Of a stretch of DNA of 64,000 nucleotides, positions 25,721 through 38,234 are shown piece by piece. The translations under genes and the position numbers were made by a program. A model generated the notes under the pieces. That model worked only from the letters and a program-made list of their open reading frames with translations. It made no database searches and was not told where the DNA came from. Positions within the stretch are counted from its first letter, which is position 1. Every line of letters begins with the position of its first letter. This stretch comes from Notospermus geniculatus (Eukaryota; Nemertea; Pilidiophora; Heteronemertea; Lineidae): the NCBI GenBank assembly GCA_002633025.1, contig NMRB01000120.1, forward strand, positions 148,868-212,867, given 5' to 3'.

Positions 25721-25836
25721 TGGGCCCGTATTTTAGAATGCTCCTCAACGTAAAAGAGTTCCTCAAGGCTGTTGTTCTCCTGTTGAGACAGTTGAGGAAC
25801 TCATTTACGTTGAGGAGCATTCTAAAATACGGGCCA
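25721..25836. mobile_element. Hairpin MITE with GGGCCCGTAT ends
   Basis: TGGGCCCGTATTTTAGAATG on the left is mirrored by CATTCTAAAATACGGGCCA on the right. The pairing continues inward through CTCCTCAACGTAAA and TTTACGTTGAGGAG. About 116 bp fold into one stem of 46 bp or so with a short loop. Confidence 0.8.
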
Positions 25837-28800
25837 CAGGAGCGTTGGATTCATGTTTGCACAAGACATGCAAGAGGCATCAGATTCGATTGTCATCATG
25901 CAAGTCATTACCTTTTTAGTCTCATCTGGTCTGAAAACATCAAGTGTCACAGTGAAAGCGCTACCCGTTGAGTTCCTTTTGAAAGGTAAATGTAAGGATG
26001 TATTTCAAATCGTTGTCAGCTTCATACGGTGTAGAATTAACGACTGACTAATCAAAGCAGACCAATGTATGATGTATTGTCCCGAAGGGACAAAACATCT
26101 GCATTGATCCTTAATGAATAAGCTCATTACCGATGTCATCCGTGCAAACACAAGTTGTGACATCATCAATGTATTTGTGTGCCTGAGGTAAATCTGATCG
26201 AGCTGTCAATACTACTGCATACACATTACTGCCTGCATTCACCATTCGTCATTATCGTGCAGTTTACAGAGCTGGACCAAAGTGCTTTTACCATTAATGT
26301 GCAAACAAGGGCTGACTCAAGGAACGGATGCCCCACATCAGTGTGGGAGCAAGTGTCATTACTCTCCAAGTCCAAGATGATACAGCCACTAGGCAAGCTG
26401 TGAAGCCTGATTCTAAATATGTGCCTACATATCCCAGGAAATGTCGACAAGGCTTGAATTTGAGACCTAAGATTGACAAAATTCCAAAAAATATAAAGAC
26501 TGTTGTCTCCATAGTTTGGCAGATCTTCTCATGGATTCTTTTGAAAGAAGGCTCGTCGTCTTCATGGATAAACTAACTATCTGATGGATTCCTTCAAAAG
26601 AAGAGAATTATCGACTCGCTTGTGTAGAAACTGCCACAGGCTCCCAGGCAAAATCTTAATTAGTCAGGAAATCTTAATTAATCATCCCTCCGCTGGAACT
26701 AGAGCTGTCAAATATTGACATAATGATTGCTATCTTTAGCGAGTTTCAATGGAGCCTGTCGTCTTTGATTTTACAGGCTGATAATCCTGATAATTGCCAC
26801 ATATTTCATGGAGCCTTGGCAATATTTCTTATGAAAAGTTGAACAGTCAATGAAGTATCAGTTTGCCGCCTTTTTGTTAGAGCAATCTTTCTTGCAATAC
26901 TACTGGACGTGCTGTTGGCCAACAAAATGAACATACATTTCCGATAAAATCGCCAATATTAAGACGGATGACTCTCCAAATCATTTGCGAAATCTTGAAA
27001 ATCTATTCCTAAAGGGCAGTGAAAAAGTTGCCTTTTTTCTTCTTCCTTTTGCTTCATTTACCATGCAAAGGCTGGCGACTCTTTCCATCTTCCTCCCCAG
27101 AGAGTCTATCATCGCCATCAAAGGCATCTCCAGGAAATCCCACGTGATCATACAAACCGACATTCGCCAAATAGATACAAGCGAATATTAAACTAACAGT
27201 GGGGAGAAATAATGACATGTCAAGTACAATGTTATCACAAAAATATCATTCCGAGAGGATCATTTCACATGAACACGCAAAACGACTTAGCACTGAGAAC
27301 AGACTTGAATTCAACTTGCAGTTAACACTAAAAGATTAAATGGAGATAGAGAAAGGAAATTCACACCGCCGTCCACACCACTGCGGTCTGAATTGGTTGC
27401 AACATGCAAAAAGTGAGAAGAGCTGTGGAAATCAATGGTTATGGTCACCGGGAACAAATAGAGCCATCCTCGCGTGTTCCATCCTGTCTTATTGCTAAAG
27501 AAGAATCTTTAAAACACATACTAGATCTTCAACCAGATCAAATGTAAATGGAAGACATCTAAAAAACTGATTTCGTCAGACAGTATATAAAGGCAACACT
27601 AAAAATATACATGTATAAACATATCCACGCGTTTGAATTCTATTTAGAAATCTTTTAGAAAGTCTTCTTTTTGCAGAGTTCAACAAATTTTGTTGACACG
27701 CCACTACATCTAGATTATTGGATTTCATAACTAGAGTGGTGAATAGAGCCGAGTAGATTCCTAAGACATCTAAGCCCTTCAGCGTTTGGTATTCCTTTCA
27801 AGTTTATCTGTTTGGGACGTCTTATCTTGATTTCACCTCAAGGAAAAAGAGGTCTCCATCCTCATCCATATTTGTCAAGTCAGCCATGAACATTCAAACC
27901 AAGAACAGTCACCTTTGCACGTATAGGCTGGAAGCTATTCAAAGGGGACCAGCGATCCTATTTCACATAGCTAGGGTATATCAATGTGATGACTCCAAAG
28001 TAGTTCAGTGTTTGCATGCAGTTGTTCAAATACATGTATAGAGGAGACATTTAAGAAATGTCACTGGAGGAGAGGAGTTCGAGACTCACACTCGTAGTCC
28101 ACCTGCTGATTTCAGAATAGTCATCAGTTATTTCTAAAGTGGCCTTGAAAATCCTATCGTCAATCAGATGAAAGAGAGAGAATATCTTTTTCTGGAAAGC
28201 TCTAACGATCATAGACACCAGCAGCAGGAAATGAAAGTGTAATCATCACTTTTCTTTCACTAAAAGAGCCGGAGGTTCCATGTCTGTTGGATTGGGAAAA
28301 AACTTTGTAACCAATATTCATTATCCCTCACAAAATGTCAAGAAACCCCAACAAAAGCGTGTTACATCTTTGGAAATGCCATACTGCTGAGTTAGAGTTA
28401 GTTCTATGGTCGACATTTTTGCTGCCGGCAAACTTAGCAAAAATTACTTTTATTCGGCTGAAGGATTCCTGAATGTGACGAAGCCTATACTCGCTGTTCG
28501 CAAATAAAACATGTAAAATACCAATTGTGATGGAAGCTGCCGAAGCCATACATTGGTTTCCATGAAGAAAACATACCAGAAAGAAAAGAGCAATTTGCAA
28601 TATACAGTTACCCATGGTTATTCCATGATGAAAACATGGAGAATGGCAGTATCCTATTCAACAGTGTGACAATGGGAAAGAGACTGGTGCGGACACCCAA
28701 TCTCCAATATTGATCAATTTTTTATGAGCCCTGACCATGTGCAGACAAGGTTGGAACCCCAGCAAATCACACCATGCAATATACTCTGTCCAAGTATTAA

Positions 28801-29901
28801 TGAACTTCGTTAGATCTATAATGGCATCCGTATTTCTTCGCTGCCGGCAAGTATCAGAATTTATCTAGTTAATAGCAGTGAATCATTTCCGAACAGTGCT
28901 TTCAGGGACGGTTGTTTGCAAAACATTTGTTTTTTTTCAATGGATACATCTTTCTGTTTACCAGACGAACTATCCATTTAAACTGGTGTTGACAGAAGGC
29001 TGGGTTTCCAGAAAAAAAATCAGAACACTAGTTCAGGAGTGCTATTTCTGACAGCACTCAGGGATATACTTCAGTGTTGATGGAATGCATTTAAAATGTA
29101 ATGGTTTCACAAGAAACGTCACTAACTCTGTCTCTCAAAACCTGTATATAGCTTTTCTGTAATTACTAACAAGGGAAGTGAATATATTCAACGCTTCATG
29201 ATGCATACCACCAGCAGAAAAAAGTTTTGGTCTGCACAAAATGCATTTCCTTGTTAAAGTGATCGTTCTGAATGAAGCGCTATACAGCAGTCATTTCAAA
29301 CATTTAGACAGCTTCAAACACACAAAAACAGGACTTATTCTCTATTGGACTAGCACAGCTCATGTTGCTTCAAGGGCTTGTGTGTATAATTCAGCACTTT
29401 AAAGAGCACCAAAAAATCAATTAAAACAAAAATGAAGTGTGTAACTTACCAATTTACATGGTTGATCTACATTATGCAGTCAATCCAGTGAGTCAAAAGG
29501 TTCTAATCCGGTAGCAAATTAGTTGAGTTGGCGAGAAGCGAAGATGTTCTGCATGTGATGAGGAGCGCAGAGTAAGCCACGCCAGTGCCGACGACCTGTC
29601 CATATGTGAATGCAATGACGATCGATATCAGGAGACCCACCAGGAGGAAATTAAAGCACAGATGCATCTAATAGTATAATATGATCAATAAAGAAACATC
29701 CGGAGAAGAAAAACTCTTAACTGACGAAGGCAAGATGATGATATAAGGGTTTCGAAGCAAATCTTCACAGAGGACAACCAATCTTTTATAAAAAATTGCG
29801 TGTAATTGCAATGACATGAGTTGGCGATCCACATGAGAAGACAGGTTCTAGTGGATGTTTTTGAACAAACAGACATCCCGGCACTTAATACTGGAATTTA
29901 G

Positions 29902-30450
29902 GCATTCTCACCACTAAAATCACCACACTTAGCATTGTTCAATTTCGTGAGGGGTTTTTCGTCCTTTTCCTCTCACGTAATCGACTGACTGTTGATGCAT
30001 ATTCAAATCATTTGGGGTCAAAGCGTGTCCCGAATAAAGAAAATTGAATTATTTCATCAGTTTAATGCTTTTCGTACGACTTTTTGAGAAACTTTCGAGT
30101 TTATTTTTGAGGACGCGCTCTGATTGGTCATACTGAATCACATGATCTCAGCGACACACTCTGCTTCACGATAAACGGCCGCCATCTTTTTCATCACATG
30201 GGAAGTTCGCCGAGTTCGACGCGCTGTGATCCCATTATTCATAAGTAAGGTAACGTCAACTGATTCTTTTATGTGTAACAACAGTCTCCAAGCCTAATTG
30301 ATAACTTAAATCATTCAAATACGTAGATTCGAACAGTCTTGTCGGGCAGTCCTGGATCGGCGGCGTGTACACTACTACTCGCGATCACGGTCAACCTCGC
30401 CGTGGTATTCGTGTACATGGTGTATGAGATCACCATAATAAAAACACAGA
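29902..30450 (+). repeat. Promoter-like dispersed repeat, copy 2
   Basis: Second copy of the 16680 repeat. It keeps a CCAAT-type box, an E-box-like site and a strong YY1-type core (CGGCCGCCATCTTT), followed by AAGTAAGGTAAC. The 3' part has an open frame with a hydrophobic run (about 30364-30444, LLLAITVNLAVVFVYMVY), but with no ATG at its start. Confidence 0.7.
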
Positions 30451-32827
30451 GTGCCGTTTATGCAAGTCTGGTTCATCTAGCCATCGATGGTGGCGCTGAC
30501 TGCTATTCAATGCCATCTGGAATTCGTACCCTAACTCTAATTGGGGTTGCTAGCTACTAGACCTTTTTTGCCATTATTACCTTTGTTGCCATTACCTTCA
30601 TTGCAAACCTTTAGCGGCAATAAATTTATTGCCGCTATAGGTTTGTATTCTTTCGTAACGTGGACCAATTTGACGCCCCCCCCCCGCACACGTCGAGCAA
30701 ATTTGTTGACTTAATCGAAATAAAAGCTGACAAAGGATGGCTGTCGCACACTCGTGTAGATACAAAACGTGATCAATATATGGACGATCCACTTTCATGA
30801 TTTTGCATTTATTTGATTATGCTATGCCGGTCCTAAATACTGTAGGACAGCCATCTCGAAAATGCCAAAGGTGTCATCTGCCAGTTGTTAGCATGCCATC
30901 TTAGGCTGATGGTCTAACGTGACAAGGAAGAGAAGAAACACTCTCTCTCGGAAGTGACTAGATAGATAGAGCCTTTTCATGTCCAACAACTTGATTATAG
31001 ATTGTTTTTTCCTAGGGGAAATCACTGAGGGAAAACTGATGAAGATTGAGCTGTTTTACCTCGGTGGTTTCTCGTGCATTGGTTAGAACAGAAGCATTCG
31101 TATTGACTACAACATAATTGGTGAGTCATACACACAACCTGAAATTACTGGAATATATTCAGGCAGGAGATAATCTCCTCCTGATTCAGGCAATGTCTCT
31201 AAAGTTAGAGGTTGTCCCCCCCCCCCCACAGAGGTCTCGTGGATGACGTGTCTTCCGATATACCTGATAAAAGTCAGGTAAGTAGGCCTAGAAGTTGCCA
31301 GCCACGTTCTAGTGGTCAATACTATATTGTTGGCTTGTACATTACACCAGATCTACAAATTCCTTTTGGGGGACGGAGGATGAAACGCTAGGTAGTCGGC
31401 TTGGTAGCAAGTCTAACATCCAAAACGGTCATAATCAACGCTTCTCGAAACAGATATGAACCTGTTCTTGACTAAGTATATGGACTTAATAGGGAAATGA
31501 GATATGGTATGACATGGATGTGACAGACTGCTATAGATTAACGCAACGATTGCAGACACAAGTGTCAATCTAGATATGAGGAATGGTATCAGAGATGATG
31601 GGAAACCCATCTACAGGAAACTAATGGTGGTACTCAACAAGCTGTCATCATGAAGACTCGCATGACATTTGATGAGGTTTGGGATGATGAACCGAAGCTA
31701 AGGAAGATACCTGGTGGCATCTCAAGCCTTCATTCTGAAATGGAAATTCAACAGAATTCTCATGCATGTAAACCCAGATAGAGAAGTATACATTCCAAAC
31801 AAGGCAAGAAGCGGAAGCAGTTCTTCGGGGACTTCATTTTCCACCTTCATGATTAGGTAATCCGTTTGCCCTTGTTTCCATGTAATCCATCAGAGAGAAC
31901 ACTAGGCCGTAAAAAGTTCTCATAAGGCTCAACAAGCTCCAGTAAATTGAAACATAAGTCAGCAGAGTGGATTTATTGCTGACAGAGTCATACTCAATAG
32001 GAAACTATACAGCCATAAAAGAGACTGCAAGACAGTACAAGAACATTAAGACATAAAGATCAGCTTGATTGCCAACTAATGTCACTTGTTTCATCCTTGC
32101 TCCCATATGTCGTGCATACCAATTCAACAAGAGGCAGAGGATTAAACTACATACCGTATACAACAAGGGTTAAACTTGGTAAAGTTTGTGTCCTGAGAAG
32201 GTAGCCTTTATATCGCTTCGAGTAATAAAAAGCCTCATTGCAGATTCAATGGATAGTCTGACTATACGACGATCATGAGCAGCGAACAAAATGTAACAGC
32301 CCGTACTCCATTACGGAGTCGGAAGCCACACAGCTCGTCCAATGAAATTTCCAAGTCATTCACTGAGAAAGATGAAACCAAACCTCTACTCTAAGTATCG
32401 TAAGACTGATATACGCTGATGACAAAATTAATATCCGAGTGCTGCTTTTCCAATTATGATTTCATTAAAAATTCCCAACTTGATTTATTGTGAAAGAAAG
32501 AGTAGTATAGTTGTAGTGTGTCGCCTCAACCCTCTCATGTTATTCATTCATTGCATCATGAGTAATACATTTCTGGTATCATTATTGCTCCCAGGATTGC
32601 TGTACCAAGACGTTAACCACACTTGGTAAAGCATTTTCAACATCCGAGAAAATACTACAGAATATTGTCAACAGCAGCAGCTTGGAGTCGCGAAGTCCCT
32701 TTAGTTAGTAAACATATTGCTGGATAAAGCCACTTTTTATTGCACTGGCGTGGAGATGTCATCATCTGTCTGTTTCGTACTTACTGTCTTTGGCTGACGA
32801 TATGTCTGGAGAACATTTTGGACTCCT

Positions 32828-32935
32828 GGGCCCGTATGCATAAACCTGGAATAAGCTTATTCCAGGTGTAGCTTCACGTTATAACGTTAGGTTATACCTG
32901 GAAGCTTATTCATCCACCTTTATGCATACGGGCCC
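32828..32935. mobile_element. Hairpin MITE with GGGCCCGTATGCATA ends
   Basis: The ends GGGCCCGTATGCATAAA and TTTATGCATACGGGCCC are exact inverted copies. Inside, ACCTGGAATAAGCTTATTCC and related AGCTTATTC blocks repeat in both orientations. About 108 bp, no coding frame. Confidence 0.85.
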
Positions 32936-33308
32936 GGTACTGTAGATTTATTTGAGTAGCCCCCTACACGTGCATTACAAGAATCGGCTTGCATCAGTGG
33001 AAAAGCTACAACTGTAGAATGTTCCGATCTTTTAGTTGGCCTGTTCCTAAGATCATTAAAAGGAGTTTGATTCGTTTAATTTATGTTGAGACAAATCTAT
33101 GGCCTATCACTTAAAACAGCTGTTGCACTTGCCAAAGAAGCAACATCAATGCGTCATAAATCCAACTGAGGCACGATAAATCAAGTTCAGTGACAGATTC
33201 ATATTGAATTCCTAATTTCGATATGGATAGACAGGTACAACATCATAAAAATCCCGCTTATTTTTCTCATCGTCTTCCGCCACGTTCAATATGCTAATTC
33301 GGATTCCT

Positions 33309-33956
33309 GGGGCCCATATTTTCAAACCTGTTTTAACGCTAAAATACATTTTTAAAAGATAAAACCAAGATACAGAATAGCACAAAATTGACACACAAAA
33401 TGATAATAAGCAAGAAGTCAATCTCCAGAATTCACGAATTTTCGACCCCAACCGGGGTCTTTTTCAAGTGGAACTTTACAATCTGAAACTCTAGAATAAC
33501 TCTATTCTAGAGTTTCAGATTGTAAAGTTCCACTTGAAAAAGACCCCGGTTGGGGTCGAAAATTCGTGAATTTAAAAGATAAAACAATGTTTTTAGGAAA
33601 AATTATATTTTTGAAGTTGTTTTAGTTTTAGAACGCTCCGACGAAAACGCTCGCAGATGGTACACCGGGCCCATATTTTCAAACAGTTAACGCTATTCTA
33701 TATAATTTCTAAAGAATTTTAAAGAATTTAATCATCCCCACATCACCTAATAGTGGTGTTTACGCAATACGTCTTTCCCACGAACCACGTCTAAACACAT
33801 TTTAACATTTAAAACACTGGCTGAAACAATGTTTCAGTAAGAACAACGTTTTATCTTAAAGCACTTTTTAAAATATGAATTTAAAATGTTTCTTATGCTA
33901 GGACAGATTTTTGTTAAAACAGGTTTCGGATAAAACAGCTTTGGAAATATGGGCCC
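33309..33956. mobile_element. Cluster of GGGCCCATATTTTC elements
   Basis: Left ends GGGCCCATATTTTCAAAC occur at about 33310 and 33667, and an inverted end (GGAAATATGGGCCC) finishes at 33956. The 33667-33956 part is a complete inverted-ended element. The left one has lost its right end or shares it, and it is interrupted by the hairpin at 33427-33571. Confidence 0.65.
33427..33571. repeat. Long perfect inverted repeat
   Basis: Two arms of about 68 bp, from TTCACGAATTTTCGACCCC to CTCTAGAATA and back, pair without a visible mismatch around a loop of a few bases. Copies of TTAAAAGATAAAAC lie on both outer sides (about 33352 and 33572), which suggests insertion into the older element. The core ATTTTCGACCCCAAC(C/T)GGGGTCTT recurs at about 51105. 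Confidence 0.85.
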
Positions 33957-36260
33957 TGTTGTCCTCCTCTCTCATCCTTACCTCCTTCGTTTATCCTCCT
34001 CTGATTGAGCCCGACCCACCAAAGCATCAGAGAAAACTGGAGTCGGAATGAAAAGTCGAGGATATCCTGTCCACTATAGACCCATTCGGATAGCCAGGGT
34101 GAAATCATTTTGACCCTCCTTTAGATACCATGTGAAGGACATGAAAATGACCTGATATATCATTCATGTCACAATTACTGGTAGGCCATATACCGGCTTT
34201 AAAGTGTCATCTAACATTTATAAGGAAACTTCCGCAATTCGATGTTAAGGGTATGATGTATTTTTCCTAAAGAAACAGGCCGCAAAATAATGTACACAAC
34301 AGTAAGATTAAAGTCAGGATTACTGAAGGAACACAAGGGCCAACTTTCCCCATTGACACCATACCTAAAGCTAAAGCTGTTCTGCAACCCTTGCTCTTTC
34401 ACGAACCGTCATCACCTTGAAGGAGAACATCACTTAACAAAGCCAACTGGGCAAACCTATACCCCAGGCGTTGTTTTACCAGCGGCAATGACAAGGTTCC
34501 ATGCCATTATGATAAGTATCATCATCTGGTGTTCGGAGACTGATCAAATAAATTTTAGTAACAAGATTCAGCTGTTTTCATGTGTCAGGCTGAGGTGGGA
34601 GCAATAACCTTCCTCCCTCAGAGTGTATTACACGGAGTTTGCCGTCATTATAACTACATTTACACCAAAAAAAACACACTTTCAAACTGTGCACCAACTG
34701 AAGTGAAAGAAATTGGTAGGGATTCAATTTGCAGACGACCAACTCGGGCCAGTCATTCGACGCGTTATCCTTTGTGACGTGTAATTCCCTGACACTTTTT
34801 TCAATTACGGCAGCAAGATGGAAAAGGCAAAGACAGATATCAAAAGTCACATAGAAAAGCAAGATAATTTCGCGGCTGGAAATTAGGATAATTTCCAGTG
34901 GATTCAAAGGTTTAAAACCGGAGATGAAAACCGTGTGTTGATTACCATGGCGACCACCAACTTGATAGCTGGGGGAGAAGAAAGATCAGGCGTTTCCTTT
35001 GTGGGAATTAACCTTTAAACAGGAAGGATAGGCAAAGTTCATTGAATTTCTTTGCGTTGGAGGTAACATCTGAATGCGAGGTGAGGATCTACTGTTTTGA
35101 AATGACCCCTCCTACCTGATCTAACACAAGTGCAGAGTGTATTCAGATAAGCAGCTAGGCTGGTTATCGATCCCAACATAGCTGAAGGGTCCTTTCTCCG
35201 TGAGCTATGACGTTGGGACCAGGTACCAGTCTAATAAGCAGCCTATGTCACGAAAAGATGGCTATACTTGTTAGAGGAAGCAATCCACAGAGGACTGAGA
35301 GGTGTCAAAAAAGTGAAAGAGGCGAGGAAAATGAATGAAATGCTATTTCCTAATTGGAAACATGAACGTATTATAAATGATGTTGGTGATGCCTCAGAAC
35401 TCTCCAATGGGTTTGTACTACAAATTTATTAGCATGTTTAGTCAAATTAGACCAGATTAGGTGAAAGTTTGACTACCGGGAGATGATCTCATGGGTCATG
35501 TTCAACTATTTGAATATTCATTACTTTCCACTCGCTATTGACGAAGATGATGAGGATGTGTGCCGTCTCATTAGTCTACTGCGAGTAGGGGAATAATTCC
35601 TTGGTAGAAAAGTAGAGAAATATCGTAGAGAAGAACTGAATGACGAAATTAAATGGACAACCTCTGGTCCAGCGATGACCGCGGTGATTTGATAACGTGA
35701 CACGTTTAATATGCTGATAATGATGCTGGGTCCAAATTCCTTCAGTTTCCATGTACCGGTAGGCCTATGTAAATTTCAAAAGCTACAGAGGAGGCCTAGT
35801 CAGGCGCAGGCATGCCCCCTCTTTTTTGAGATATCACAGGAAATGTCATGAAAATTGTACGGAACACGGCCCCGAACTCAAAAGGGCGTTGTATCTCCCA
35901 TTTATCGTATGAATGTGCTATATATTTGTGATTATGACGTAAAAATCGGTGCAAAATAGATGAGATAAGATAGTAGCCCACGCATAAACCTACACAATTT
36001 TTCACTATTTTGTGTGGTTGACTGTTAGGCCTACCCTAGTGTCCCCGTTTCTGTAGGCCCGGGCTGTAGGCCTACGGGTAATAACCCTACGTAGGCCTAC
36101 ACGTCCGATCAGCTAACAAAGCTAAATAAGACAGTTGATGACAGCGAGTGATCATTTGATACCCACGGTCCCACTGTTATCGACGACAGCCTATCACGCG
36201 CGGTGCAACTGCAAAATAGACAGCAGTCCAGAAAATAATGAAGAAACACGTCATTCTTAC

Positions 36261-36305
36261 CTCACTGTGCCTCTGTCTATGCTTCAGCGCCGAGCTTTGG
36301 TCCAT
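36261..36305 (-). other. Candidate first exon on minus strand
   Basis: ATG at 36305 opens 15 codons (MDQSSALKHRQRHSE) that end at a strong donor, GAG|GTAAGA. Joined to the acceptor at 19766 it would extend the short upstream ORF of TPST, so it may be the distal TPST leader exon. A gene not otherwise seen is the alternative. Confidence 0.3.
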
Positions 36306-36360
36306 TTGTTATTGAACGCAGCGTGCACTAGCGTTCTTATTTTGAGCGAACAAGCAGAAC

Positions 36361-36370
36361 GACCGGAAGT
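36361..36370. promoter_or_regulatory. ETS-type site, putative promoter
   Basis: ACCGGAAGTC is a classical ETS/GABP core, common just upstream of start sites in TATA-less promoters. It lies about 60 bases upstream of the candidate minus-strand exon, in a CpG-rich patch. Confidence 0.35.
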
Positions 36371-36605
36371 CAAGCGACCGAGAGCATCTTGCTGAGCCAG
36401 CATCAGCACCGTCTATTGCGCAATGATAAACCTGAAAGTGGTAATATAACTGCAATCGATATGATGAGAATTTTGGCGCGAAACTTGAGCAAATTTAGTG
36501 GGCACATAGCAGCGGTGCGATTGGAACCAATTTAATGCGAAGGATTACGACTCCGGTGGCGAAGGCTTTTTCTTAATCTAGCTCAGCTCCCGGGCTCAGC
36601 TGAAT

Positions 36606-36854
36606 GCCTAGTTTATACTTCGACGCAAGACCATCGGCGTCCGACGCGCGATCAAATCTGGACGCCGACTTCGCGGAATTGATTCATAGTCCAACGTACA
36701 GTACTTTAGCGACGGCGACCCGTTATGAACTCAAGTAATAACAGCCTCGCGATCGGACGCCGACCAAATCGTACGACGACGGGGTCGGCGTCGAACGCAA
36801 GAACGCGCGTCGGTCGCCAGTGATGCGGGTCGTGCGTCGAAGTATAAATTAGGC
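36606..36854. mobile_element. GC-rich MITE
   Basis: GCCTAGTTTATACTTCGACG on the left is mirrored by CGTCGAAGTATAAATTAGGC on the right, with one mismatch. The interior is rich in GACGCCGA and GTCGGCGTC blocks in both orientations. About 249 bp, no gene. Confidence 0.75.
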
Positions 36855-37254
36855 TTAAAGATAATATATCACGACTTCATTGTTTACATTCAGTGTTTGT
36901 AAACATCGATGTTTACATTATGTTATTTTGGACTTTTGGGACATGCCAACCCACCACAATGGATACTTTTGGAATCAACAGAATTTCTAGAGGGGCATGC
37001 CACCAATAATTTACTCATAAGACAAAGAAAGCCTGGACATAAACAAACAAAATGTAAATAAACAATGAATTTCGTGGCCCGCGAAAATACCCGTGATACA
37101 TTATCTTTAAGGCCAATGATTGCATAGCCGTAGCATGGCGCCTAAAGACGGGGAGTGGGCCCTAAATCCCCCGGATCGTCACCGAAAAAGTAAGGTATTG
37201 TTCATGCAGATTTGGGCCGAAAACTGGCAAAGAGTCAGTTTTTGCCCGAACCCC

Positions 37255-38234
37255 NNNNNNNNNNNNNNNNNNNNNNNNNNNNNNNNNNNNNNNNNNNNNN
37301 NNNNNNNNNNNNNNNNNNNNNNNNNNNNNNNNNNNNNNNNNNNNNNNNNNNNNNNNNNNNNNNNNNNNNNNNNNNNNNNNNNNNNNNNNNNNNNNNNNNN
37401 NNNNNNNNNNNNNNNNNNNNNNNNNNNNNNNNNNNNNNNNNNNNNNNNNNNNNNNNNNNNNNNNNNNNNNNNNNNNNNNNNNNNNNNNNNNNNNNNNNNN
37501 NNNNNNNNNNNNNNNNNNNNNNNNNNNNNNNNNNNNNNNNNNNNNNNNNNNNNNNNNNNNNNNNNNNNNNNNNNNNNNNNNNNNNNNNNNNNNNNNNNNN
37601 NNNNNNNNNNNNNNNNNNNNNNNNNNNNNNNNNNNNNNNNNNNNNNNNNNNNNNNNNNNNNNNNNNNNNNNNNNNNNNNNNNNNNNNNNNNNNNNNNNNN
37701 NNNNNNNNNNNNNNNNNNNNNNNNNNNNNNNNNNNNNNNNNNNNNNNNNNNNNNNNNNNNNNNNNNNNNNNNNNNNNNNNNNNNNNNNNNNNNNNNNNNN
37801 NNNNNNNNNNNNNNNNNNNNNNNNNNNNNNNNNNNNNNNNNNNNNNNNNNNNNNNNNNNNNNNNNNNNNNNNNNNNNNNNNNNNNNNNNNNNNNNNNNNN
37901 NNNNNNNNNNNNNNNNNNNNNNNNNNNNNNNNNNNNNNNNNNNNNNNNNNNNNNNNNNNNNNNNNNNNNNNNNNNNNNNNNNNNNNNNNNNNNNNNNNNN
38001 NNNNNNNNNNNNNNNNNNNNNNNNNNNNNNNNNNNNNNNNNNNNNNNNNNNNNNNNNNNNNNNNNNNNNNNNNNNNNNNNNNNNNNNNNNNNNNNNNNNN
38101 NNNNNNNNNNNNNNNNNNNNNNNNNNNNNNNNNNNNNNNNNNNNNNNNNNNNNNNNNNNNNNNNNNNNNNNNNNNNNNNNNNNNNNNNNNNNNNNNNNNN
38201 NNNNNNNNNNNNNNNNNNNNNNNNNNNNNNNNNN
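37255..38234. other. Assembly gap of 980 N
   Basis: Continuous N. It lies immediately upstream of a thymidylate kinase that lacks its P-loop exon. Frames reported through the gap are meaningless. Confidence 0.98.

Larger units (their letters stand above)
19766..36260. other. 16-kb stretch without convincing exons
   Basis: AT-rich sequence with only short unsupported frames on both strands. It holds hairpin elements at 25.7, 32.8 and 33.3-34.0 kb and the repeat copy at 29.9 kb. If the minus-strand exon at 36261-36305 belongs to TPST, most of this is the first TPST intron. That link is a hypothesis. Confidence 0.5.

Noticed and set aside
28328-28615. 95-codon minus-strand frame beginning with a signal-peptide-like stretch
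   Set aside because: The hydrophobic start is suggestive, but the rest has no cysteine pattern or domain and no other exon supports it.
36237-36315. Plus-strand frame MKKHVILTSLCLC that looks like a signal peptide
   Set aside because: Stops after about 25 codons; the minus strand here has a better exon with an ETS site.
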